In this document: in pieces, positions 6,659 to 12,103 of the stretch
How positions within the stretch are numbered: the first letter of the stretch is position 1
Layout: every line of letters starts with the position of its first letter
NCBI GenBank assembly: GCA_964650685.1
Contig: CAZYUW010000067.1
Coordinates: 1 to 12,103, forward strand
DNA: 12,103 bases
Source: Nitratifractor sp964650685
GTDB lineage: Bacteria; Campylobacterota; Campylobacteria; Campylobacterales; Sulfurovaceae
Direction: 5' to 3'
Position numbers and translations under genes: made by a program
The notes under the pieces: generated by a model
Seen by the model: only the letters and a program-made list of their open reading frames with translations
What the model was told of the DNA's origin: nothing
The model's database searches: none

Positions 6659-7424
6659 GAAACTTCAGATTCGGTATATCCACACCATCTTTTTGCTTTT
6701 TATGACTCTCTTCGCTTTCACAACAGTTCAGTAGAGATTTATCTGGATTTTTGATAAAATCGTATCCTCTGTAAACAGTATACAGACCGAAAAAGACAAC
6801 GACAACCGCCGCGAGATTTATCATCACTTTTCTGAAAGATGTTTTGGAAAAGATGCCCGTAAACAGCCCCAGACCCATAAGAGCGGGGATGGTGCTGATG
6901 CCAAATATCAACATCACCACGCCTCCCCACAGTGGACTGCCGGTGCTGGCCGCCTCTATAGCGAAAAAATAGACCAGACCGCATGGCAAAAGACCGTTGA
7001 GCATACCAAGCAGGAAAAAACTGTACAGGGAGCTCTCCCTGAAGATATACCTAAAACTCTTCTGATACCATCCACTCCTGGAAAAAGAGTGCTCAAGTCT
7101 GGTAAGAAACTCTATTTTACCAACAAGAGACAAACCGGCAAGTATCATGAATATGCCGGCTGTCACGGTGAGGACACCATTGGCGTAACCATTGAATTTG
7201 GCCACCCCGCCTATGGCTCCAAAGAGCACTCCCAGCGTGACATATGTCACTATTCTGCCCGCGGAATAGAGAAAATGCGCCAGAATCTCATGGCTTTTCG
7301 ACCAGTCTTTGTCGATTTTGGCAGAAGAGTAGGCTATGACGATACCGCCACACATTCCCAGACAGTGGCCAAAACCCCCAAGAAACGCGGCGGTAGCTAC
7401 CCACAACAGATCTATGCCTGGCAT
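6645..7424 (-). CDS. TauE/SafE (COG2836-type) membrane protein, metal or thiol handling suspected
   Basis: Inner-membrane protein of 259 residues with about six spans (about 6-32, 54-75, 83-104, 134-157, 163-189, 200-219). Two paired motifs mark this branch: GHCLGMCGG in the first span (19-27, Cys21 and Cys25) and NGLLPCGLVY (143-152, Cys148) in the fourth. The cysteines near the start of each half resemble the arrangement in CcdA/DsbD membrane domains, to which this family is distantly related. Members are often labelled sulfite exporter or cytochrome biogenesis protein and frequently neighbour copper genes. The tail is odd: after the last span comes a charged segment with a Cys pair (LLNCCESEESHK, 231-242). 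The ATG at 7424 follows the NosL-like stop by 1 nt, indicating coupled translation. True substrate unknown; copper or reductant transfer is inferred from neighbours. Confidence 0.88.
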   Translation of the reverse strand: MPGIDLLWVATAAFLGGFGHCLGMCGGIVIAYSSAKIDKDWSKSHEILAHFLYSAGRIVTYVTLGVLFGAIGGVAKFNGYANGVLTVTAGIFMILAGLSLVGKIEFLTRLEHSFSRSGWYQKSFRYIFRESSLYSFFLLGMLNGLLPCGLVYFFAIEAASTGSPLWGGVVMLIFGISTIPALMGLGLFTGIFSKTSFRKVMINLAAVVVVFFGLYTVYRGYDFIKNPDKSLLNCCESEESHKKQKDGVDIPNLKFQKSQ

Positions 7425-7425
7425 A

Positions 7426-7929
7426 TCATACCCCCAGCAGCTTTTTTCTGATCCTCGGATTGGTCAGATTTTCTCCTCTGAGCATCCTGATCCTCATCGT
7501 TTCGAAATCGATACACTCTTCGCACCTTTTCTCTCTGGCACCAAATCCATAATGCATCTCGGTCGCATCCCTGATGCCATACCACGCCTTTGTGGCATCT
7601 ATCCATTTCCCGGTATCGATGGTATGCACCCACATTCTGGCCTTCTCTTTGAACGGTCTCTTCTGTAGCCACAACACCATACACCCCGGATCGTCGAAAA
7701 ACCATGTCCTGCCGTCGGGAGCGATCACTTCGGCCGCGTTGCGCTCGCTTTTGATCAGCATCTTGCACTGGGTGTCGTTGGTGGCGTTCAGTTTGATCGG
7801 AAGCGGCCTGAAAGCCGTGTTGCCCTTGACGATGGTGACCGGCTGCTCCTTTTTGGCCAGAGAAGCGAATATCGCCACTATGATGCCGACAAAGATCAGC
7901 GTCGTCAAAAATGGAATGAGTCTCTTCAT
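7426..7929 (-). CDS. NosL-like, membrane-anchored putative copper-binding protein
   Basis: A 167-residue protein with one N-terminal span (about 4-24, preceded by KR) and a periplasmic remainder. The body resembles NosL, the copper chaperone of nitrous oxide reductase: a Cys-x-Met site (Cys55-Lys-Met57) where NosL has CGM, then WFFDDPGCMVLWLQK (76-90), KWIDATKAWYG (108-118), and EMHYGFGA (124-131) matching the NosL Met-x-Tyr-Gly-Phe region. Extra cysteines are Cys83 and the CEEC pair 136-139. The ATG at 7929 overlaps the stop of the preceding membrane-protein gene by 4 nt (ATGA), with GGAG 8 nt upstream. The open frame extends further 5' but only inside that gene. Family membership is by motif pattern; copper binding is inferred. 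It is a second NosL-type protein in the operon and differs from the first in anchoring and in the first cysteine motif. Confidence 0.8.
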   Translation of the reverse strand: MKRLIPFLTTLIFVGIIVAIFASLAKKEQPVTIVKGNTAFRPLPIKLNATNDTQCKMLIKSERNAAEVIAPDGRTWFFDDPGCMVLWLQKRPFKEKARMWVHTIDTGKWIDATKAWYGIRDATEMHYGFGAREKRCEECIDFETMRIRMLRGENLTNPRIRKKLLGV

Positions 7930-8894
7930 AAAAATACTCCGTTTTTGAAATAATATACAGCGACATATGCCGTAGATACGAACACGAAAAGGGTTATCAT
8001 GGAAAGGGCAATCCTTTTGACGCCGCCTGTATCGCGACCGATCCAGATTGTCGCCACAGATGCCGCCGCCGCAAGAAAAACACCTCCAAAAAGAGAACCC
8101 CAGACAAGATAACCGACATACATATACTCTTTTTGCAGCATACAGAACGGACATTTATGGGTAGGAAGCTCATATATATATGTTCCGAAAAAATAGACCA
8201 CGGAATAGTATGCCAGATAGACGAAAAGCGCCAGCGCGGGCAACAGGATCGCGTCTTTTCCGACAAAATAGAGCAAAACTATCAAAAGATAACTCATATA
8301 AAAGAGAGTGAGCATAGTGCCGGTATCCATACCGAAAGGGAGCGGATTGGCTCCCTCCAACTGCCCAAACAGTGCTGAGCAGCAGCTTACCGGAGCATGT
8401 ATGTCGATCGCGGAAAAATAGCTTATGTCCAGCCACAGCTCGACGATCATCAAAGCGAATATGACGATGAACAGGATGCTTTTATGTCTGAACCAGGGGT
8501 AGTTTTTCTCTTCGAGATCGTAGCGGTTGATCATGATCCACAATATAAGCATAAACACTATAAAAAGTTTCACGAAAAGCAGTTTCAAACCGTAATCGTT
8601 GGCCGATATGACACCAGCCGCGCACATCGCTCCCGGAACAAGAGAGCTCAGATCGTCGATGGTGAAGACAAAATATGGCAAAAGCGGAAATTTGACGACA
8701 AAAACGAAAAGAGTGATTGTCATCACCAGATAGGATCTCTTCTCCAGAGCATACTGCTCTTCGCTCAAACTCCCGAAATCCCATTTGACCAGAATGCGCG
8801 CGGAGACGAAAAAGGCTATCGTCATCAAGATAGCCAGTATTGTTTCGGCAAGAAGATATATCTGTACTTTGCTATCCAGGATCACAGCATTCAA
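7926..8894 (-). CDS. Uncharacterised 8-span membrane protein with five periplasmic cysteines
   Basis: 322 residues; I do not recognise a named family. Eight hydrophobic spans lie at about 13-34, 54-77, 103-123, 138-158, 193-212, 214-237, 258-284 and 296-316. Charge distribution (RILVKWDFG..EKR, RYDLEEK..RHK, GRDTGGVKR on one side) predicts both ends outside. All five cysteines then fall in three periplasmic loops: Cys91 (GAMCAAG), Cys171-Cys172 (HAPVSCCSALF) and Cys248-x-x-Cys251 (THKCPFCMLQ). CxxC next to a span recalls DsbB/VKOR-like quinone-linked thiol oxidoreductases, and the nearby His and Met residues would also suit copper binding. Neither is shown. The start is TTG at 8894, supported by AAGGAGG 6 nt upstream. 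The gene lies 48 nt after the ABC ATPase and overlaps the NosL-like gene by 4 nt, so it belongs to the same system. Confidence 0.85.
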   Translation of the reverse strand: MNAVILDSKVQIYLLAETILAILMTIAFFVSARILVKWDFGSLSEEQYALEKRSYLVMTITLFVFVVKFPLLPYFVFTIDDLSSLVPGAMCAAGVISANDYGLKLLFVKLFIVFMLILWIMINRYDLEEKNYPWFRHKSILFIVIFALMIVELWLDISYFSAIDIHAPVSCCSALFGQLEGANPLPFGMDTGTMLTLFYMSYLLIVLLYFVGKDAILLPALALFVYLAYYSVVYFFGTYIYELPTHKCPFCMLQKEYMYVGYLVWGSLFGGVFLAAAASVATIWIGRDTGGVKRIALSMITLFVFVSTAYVAVYYFKNGVFL

Positions 8895-8900
8895 AACGCC

Positions 8901-8907
8901 CCTCCTT
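8901..8907 (-). promoter_or_regulatory. Strong ribosome binding site deciding a TTG start
   Basis: AAGGAGG on the minus strand, 6 nt before TTG (8892-8894). No in-frame ATG lies nearby, and the next candidate, GTG three codons later, would be about 15 nt from this site. The strength and spacing argue for TTG initiation of the 8-span membrane protein. Confidence 0.75.
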
Positions 8908-8942
8908 CCGGCATCCAGGCATACAGAAAGTTCGTCACTCTT

Positions 8943-9623
8943 CTAAACAATGATGCCATCTTCCATCTCTATCGAAGTACGAGGTATATCCAGCTCCTCA
9001 AATATCGGGTCATGCGTAGCCACCACAATAGTTTTGCCTCCTTTGTTGATCTCGATAAGGATATCCAGAAACTTGAGAGAGTTTTCTCTATCGAGATTGG
9101 CGGTCGGCTCATCACAGAGTATAATTTCCGGTTCCGACACTATGGCTCTGGCTATAGCGGCTCTTTGCTTTTCTCCTCCAGAGAGATACCTGACCTGCAG
9201 ATCGGCTTTATGGAGGATATTGGCTCTATCCATACTCGCTTCTGTCCGTTTTCGTGCTTCGTACGCATCTATTCCCATCGGAACGAGAGGAGTAAGCACA
9301 TTTTCTCTGACAGTGAGTGTTTCGATGAGATTGTAGTGCTGAAATATCATACCTATATGACGCCCCCTGAATCGACTGAGATGAGCATCGGGAAGTTTCG
9401 GCAGCAACTCCCCTTCGACCGTGACACCTCCTTTGCTTGGACGATCCAGTCCAGCCATAATACTCAACAATGTGGTCTTCCCGCTGCCGCTGACACCCTT
9501 GAGCACGACAAACTCCCCTCTGCTTATCTTCAGGTTGATCGATTTGAGCGCGTAGTGCTTTTTGTGGCCGTTTTTAAAGTAGCGATCCAAGTCGACTATC
9601 TCTATGATGGGATCACGGCTCAT
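8943..9623 (-). CDS. ABC transporter ATP-binding protein, LolD/MacB type
   Basis: Cytosolic ATPase of 226 residues powering the FtsX-type permease encoded just upstream. All motifs are intact: Walker A GVSGSGKTTLL (43-53), Q-loop Gln95 (IFQHYNLI), signature LSGGEKQR (147-154), Walker B IILCDEPTANLD (167-178) and the H-loop His204 (VATHDP). The overall pattern (ALKSINLKISRGEFVVLKG at the front, GRHIGMIFQ, NVLTPL) is that of the LolD/MacB/FtsE subfamily, not NosF. The chosen ATG at 9623 overlaps the permease TGA by 4 nt. A 13-codon upstream extension is possible but lies inside the permease gene. In this subfamily the transporter acts as a mechanotransmitter on periplasmic or envelope substrates instead of moving small solutes through the membrane. 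The substrate here is unknown. Confidence 0.95.
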   Translation of the reverse strand: MSRDPIIEIVDLDRYFKNGHKKHYALKSINLKISRGEFVVLKGVSGSGKTTLLSIMAGLDRPSKGGVTVEGELLPKLPDAHLSRFRGRHIGMIFQHYNLIETLTVRENVLTPLVPMGIDAYEARKRTEASMDRANILHKADLQVRYLSGGEKQRAAIARAIVSEPEIILCDEPTANLDRENSLKFLDILIEINKGGKTIVVATHDPIFEELDIPRTSIEMEDGIIV

Positions 9624-10798
9624 ATCATCGCCTCCCTCGGATCGGTGACAGCGATACGCCATACAGGTATCAGCACGGACGCAATGAACGGTAGAGCGTA
9701 CAGCAGAAATATGGAGACCAAAACGGAAAAATCCAGATACGGGGCCAGCTCATAGGCGGTATTCATATTTCCTTCACCGAAAAATATCTGCCTCATTACG
9801 GGAGCACCGGCAACGAAGACATAGAGGTAAGCCAATGCTGTGCCGGTCAAATATGAAAATATGACGATAAAAAGCGTTTCGGAAAATTTCAGTTTCAGCA
9901 CATCCGCGATACTCCACCCAAGTGCTCTCAGGATACCTATATACCGCTTCTCCATAGAATAGACCTGATTGTACCTCTGATAGACCAGCAGGACAAAAGC
10001 CATGAGCGTAAGCATGAAAAGCAACATAAAAAATCCGCTCCTGTGACTGAAGAGTTCTCTGTATGCTTTTTTCATCTCTTTTTTGCTGACCACTCTGATA
10101 TCGTAATGCAGAGCCGAAACCTTGTCCGAGATATTGTCCCATTCGTCGTCGTTGGGCACATTGAAGAGTATGTCGCTGGCAAAATCCTCTCCCGTACCCA
10201 ATATTTTTCTGGCCGTTTCTATGGGCACTACGATCATATCTGCCGAAACAAGATCGCTTTTTCGCTCCAGCACTTTGAAGACTTTCAACTCTATAAAATC
10301 ACCGGCAGGGGTAAGAAATCTATATGAACTATCATAGTAGTTTTTTTTCATCCACTTTGCCACCTTGGAGCCGACTATCATATTGCCGTCTTTGAAAAAA
10401 CTTTTCATATCCAGTCCGCCAAGCAACTTCGACAGTGATCTTTGACTCTGCTCATCCAAAAAATCAACACCGACAACAAGAAAAGATTTTCCTTTGGGCT
10501 TTACGAAGTATCTTCCATGAACCCTGGGAGAGACCTTCTCTATGCCATGTATATCGGCAATTTCATCCACCCATTCCATGGGAATCTCAACAGCCCTTCC
10601 GCCCCGAATTCTCTGCACGGTAAAATCGGCTTCAGCCTCCAGAGCCGAGTTTAGCGCGTGTCTGATGGAGGAGGAAACAAAAAACGCGGAACTCAAAATG
10701 AAAACGATAAGTATGGAGAGAACGACTACGGCGTAGTGTCGACCTCTTTCCCGATATAGAACGATGGATAGAAAATCAAAAAAAACGCTATTTGTCAC
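9620..10798 (-). CDS. ABC transporter permease, FtsX/MacB family
   Basis: Inner-membrane subunit of 392 residues with the LolC/MacB layout: one span at about 22-43, a large periplasmic domain (about 45-250, MacB_PCD-like), then three spans at about 254-273, 306-330 and 354-379. The FtsX-domain signatures are present: EKRYIGILRALGWS (283-296) after the second span and PVWRIAVTDPREAM (378-391) at the C-terminus. This is unlike NosY, which is an all-membrane six-span permease. The start is GTG at 10798, which overlaps the TGA of the small membrane-protein gene by 4 nt (GTGA) and has GGAG about 8 nt upstream. The stop overlaps the ATPase start by 4 nt. The periplasmic domain has no cysteine, so direct copper binding there through thiols is unlikely; it may act on a NosL partner. 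Confidence 0.93.
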   Translation of the reverse strand: MTNSVFFDFLSIVLYRERGRHYAVVVLSILIVFILSSAFFVSSSIRHALNSALEAEADFTVQRIRGGRAVEIPMEWVDEIADIHGIEKVSPRVHGRYFVKPKGKSFLVVGVDFLDEQSQRSLSKLLGGLDMKSFFKDGNMIVGSKVAKWMKKNYYDSSYRFLTPAGDFIELKVFKVLERKSDLVSADMIVVPIETARKILGTGEDFASDILFNVPNDDEWDNISDKVSALHYDIRVVSKKEMKKAYRELFSHRSGFFMLLFMLTLMAFVLLVYQRYNQVYSMEKRYIGILRALGWSIADVLKLKFSETLFIVIFSYLTGTALAYLYVFVAGAPVMRQIFFGEGNMNTAYELAPYLDFSVLVSIFLLYALPFIASVLIPVWRIAVTDPREAMI

Positions 10799-11055
10799 TG
10801 ACTGACTCCATAAGCGAATACGGATCTGTCTATAGGTGGAAGTTCAGGGTATATACCGTTTCCGCGATCGTCATATCCGCGCATTCTGGGCTCATACCAC
10901 GAAGCGCCGAAAACTGGGAAAAAGATGCCGGTCGACGCGGATAGATTTCGGATCGCCCCATCGTATCCTCCACGATCGAAACTCCTGTAGTGCCATAGGC
11001 AAAGCACAATCAAAATCGACAGTGAAATCAACGGTATCGAAAAAAAGCTCTTCAT
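10795..11055 (-). CDS. Small single-span membrane protein of unknown function
   Basis: 86 residues; not recognised. A hydrophobic segment (about 4-21, IPLISLSILIVLCLW) follows MKSFF, so the protein is probably anchored with its C-terminal 60 residues in the periplasm. It could also be an uncleaved signal. The exposed part is rich in Gly, Tyr and Arg with a loose repeat (RGGYDG at 28-33, RGYDDRGNG at 59-67) and ends YPELPPIDRSVFAYGVSQ. One cysteine (19) lies in the span. The ATG at 11055 has GAGAG 6 nt upstream. The ATG two codons earlier (11061) is in frame but abuts that site, so I prefer 11055. It sits 36 nt after the NosL stop and overlaps the permease start by 4 nt, so an accessory subunit of the ABC transporter is a reasonable guess. 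Confidence 0.75.
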   Translation of the reverse strand: MKSFFSIPLISLSILIVLCLWHYRSFDRGGYDGAIRNLSASTGIFFPVFGASWYEPRMRGYDDRGNGIYPELPPIDRSVFAYGVSQ

Positions 11056-11091
11056 GAGCATCTCTCATAGAGGATTGTCACCACAGGTCTC

Positions 11092-11796
11092 CTACTCGTT
11101 GTACTCTATACCGTCCAGAGCCATGACAATCTTCGGGGTTATGTCGTCAAAAAGGAGTATCTTCTCTCCTTTGTGATCGTTCAGGAAGTTTCGTGCCGAA
11201 GATTTATCATCGAAAGGTATCAACTCGTTGCCCATCGGGCCATAAACATCCGAACCGACGACATAGAAAGCTTTTCTGGCGTCTATGATTCTCAAGGTAT
11301 AGAAATCTGTCACCATGATTCTCTCTATCTTGTTTCTGTCATAAGGGAAATCTCCATCGAAAAAGTAAAATTTCATCATATCTTTGACGCCGTCGAAGTA
11401 GTAGCTTTTGCCTCCCACAACCATTTCGGCAGCCCACTTGGGGTATTTCGCCACAAACATCCCACACACAGGACATTTGGCTTTTTGGGGCACTTCTATT
11501 GTTTTGACCGTCGCGGATATCTCGTGGCGAGCTCCTCCCGCTTTGAGAAAGTAGCTCAGAGCTTTGGCTCTGGCTCGATTTAGGCCTGCGCACGCGTCGC
11601 TTGTGAGCAGGATCGCGGAGATTTCTTCCGCTGGCAGCGTCGTATCTATATTATCCAACTTTTTTTCATCGCATAGCTTCAACGCTATCTTTTCCCCTTT
11701 GGCGACCAGCCTGGCGTATTTGGCGGCAGACAGACCGGCAAAAGCTCCCGTCGCCACACACAATATTGTTATAAAAGCAAAAATTATATGTTTCAT
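11092..11796 (-). CDS. nosL: Exported NosL-family copper-binding protein with extra N-terminal two-Cys domain
   Basis: 234 residues. A Sec signal peptide (cleavage likely after AFA at 20) is followed by a ~65-residue domain with Cys42 and Cys69 (KGEKIALKLC ... ACAGLNRARAKALSYFLKAGG), then the NosL domain from about 106. That domain starts with KCPVCGMFVAKYPKWAAEM (107-125): Cys108, Cys111 and Met113 are the expected copper-site residues. It continues with YYFDGVKDMMKFYF, RIIDARKAFYVVGSDVYGPMG (with Met188) and ELIPFDD. In NosZ-containing bacteria NosL delivers Cu(I) for the nitrous oxide reductase centre. No lipobox is seen, so it is probably soluble in the periplasm instead of a lipoprotein. 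The start is ATG at 11796 with a modest AGG site; a TTG two codons earlier is less likely. It leads the operon. The symbol is by family; a role in N2O reduction is not shown. Confidence 0.88.
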   Translation of the reverse strand: MKHIIFAFITILCVATGAFAGLSAAKYARLVAKGEKIALKLCDEKKLDNIDTTLPAEEISAILLTSDACAGLNRARAKALSYFLKAGGARHEISATVKTIEVPQKAKCPVCGMFVAKYPKWAAEMVVGGKSYYFDGVKDMMKFYFFDGDFPYDRNKIERIMVTDFYTLRIIDARKAFYVVGSDVYGPMGNELIPFDDKSSARNFLNDHKGEKILLFDDITPKIVMALDGIEYNE

Positions 11797-11833
11797 AATC
11801 AAACCTGAATATCAAATAGGTAACACAGGGGGT

Positions 11834-11842
11834 ATTTTATCA
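11834..11842 (-). promoter_or_regulatory. Possible extended -10 promoter of the NosL operon
   Basis: TGATAAAAT on the minus strand (TGN extension 11840-11842, TAAAAT 11834-11839) would start transcription near 11827, about 30 nt before the NosL ATG. No good -35 box is present, and no clear FNR/CRP-type palindrome was found. This is a motif match only. Confidence 0.4.
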
Positions 11843-11943
11843 CAAAATCCATATACCGTGTGAAGAAAAAGTAATATCTCTTTTTATTATTGTCGGGAGC
11901 ACGAAATAAAGAGACGGATCTCCTTTTTCGGGCACCTCGCACG

Positions 11944-12103
11944 CTATCTGCTTTTCAGATACAATCCTACGGCCTGAAGTGGTTTGCCCTTGAGGTCTCC
12001 ACACAGATTGTTGGCTTTTATATAGGCTTTGGCCTCAGCGGCGGTAGCAAATTTTTTCTCTATCGGAGCACAGAGCTTTTTATATATCATTTCGCCCTTT
12101 TTT
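11944..12103 (-). CDS. Small two-cysteine domain protein, N-terminus outside window
   Basis: Only the last 53 codons are present, ending at TAG 11944-11946; the start lies beyond 12103. The visible peptide reads KKGEMIYKKLC, then a 24-residue stretch to the second cysteine (ANNLCGDLKGKPL), then QAVGLYLKSR. This matches residue by residue the layout of the N-terminal domain of the NosL protein encoded next (KGEKIALKLC ... ACAGLNRARAKALSYFLK). The two genes therefore appear to share a domain. An ATG inside (12090) could in principle be a start, but it falls in the middle of the conserved KGE-I-KLC motif, so I treat the gene as truncated. GE-I-KLC can resemble the start of c-type cytochromes, but no CxxCH follows. 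Export cannot be judged. It is separated from NosL by 147 nt. Confidence 0.7.
   Translation of the reverse strand, partial: KKGEMIYKKLCAPIEKKFATAAEAKAYIKANNLCGDLKGKPLQAVGLYLKSR

Noticed and set aside
8397..9755. 452-codon open frame on the plus strand
   Set aside because: Runs antisense across parts of three genes (the 8-span membrane protein, the ABC ATPase and the permease), all with clear family or membrane signatures; the frame is a codon-bias shadow.
6645..11796. Reading the operon as a standard nitrous oxide reductase cluster
   Set aside because: Only NosL-type proteins are shared with nos clusters; NosZ, NosD and the NosFY-type transporter are not in the window and the ABC pair is of a different subfamily.
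11797..11830. FNR-like site before the NosL gene (ATCAAA repeats, TTTGAT)
   Set aside because: The two half-site-like hexamers are in direct orientation, not a TTGAT-N4-ATCAA palindrome, so they do not support an FNR/CRP-family operator.
11885..11935. Possible terminator after the upstream two-Cys gene (AAAGGAGA ... TCTCTTT)
   Set aside because: The stem needs a bulge, has a 4-nt loop and is followed on the minus strand by only three T; too weak to call.

Overview
Every gene supported in this window lies on the minus strand, so transcription runs from the high-numbered end to the low-numbered end. The protein repertoire points to a Campylobacterota (Epsilonproteobacteria) bacterium: acpP-fabF-accA order, a short HisG, a short type III pantothenate kinase, and NosL / TauE-SafE type membrane genes typical of respiring, possibly denitrifying or microaerobic members. 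This is inferred from the look of the proteins. The genus cannot be resolved without a search.

Layout in transcription order. (1) The 3' part of a small gene (11944-12103) encodes a two-cysteine domain. (2) After a 147-bp gap with a possible promoter comes a tight operon (11796 to 6645): an exported NosL protein with an extra N-terminal two-Cys domain; a small single-span membrane protein; an FtsX/MacB-type ABC permease; a LolD-like ABC ATPase; an 8-span membrane protein with five cysteines, all predicted periplasmic; a second, membrane-anchored NosL-like protein; and a TauE/SafE (COG2836-type) membrane protein. Three junctions are 4-nt stop/start overlaps and one gap is 1 nt, so this looks like one functional unit. 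A hairpin at 6614-6658 probably ends it. (3) acpP has its own extended -10 promoter and is followed by a clear intrinsic terminator. (4) fabF, accA, a DedA protein, coaX, short-form hisG and a SAM methyltransferase follow as a compact run. (5) htpG starts from a near-consensus sigma-70 promoter and is cut by the window edge after 413 codons.

The housekeeping half combines fatty-acid synthesis (ACP, KAS II, the AccA subunit of acetyl-CoA carboxylase) with CoA synthesis (CoaX), the first step of histidine synthesis (HisG) and a chaperone (HtpG). The accessory half is the interesting part. Two NosL-family copper-binding candidates flank an FtsX-type ABC transporter and a Cys-rich membrane protein, with a TauE/SafE protein at the end. 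No nosZ, nosD or canonical nosF/nosY is visible. I infer a copper-handling or thiol-redox system for maturing a periplasmic cuproprotein. Whether it serves nitrous oxide reductase, a haem-copper oxidase or something else cannot be decided from this window.

No tRNA, rRNA, CRISPR array or insertion sequence was seen. No gene-free stretch exceeds 300 bases.
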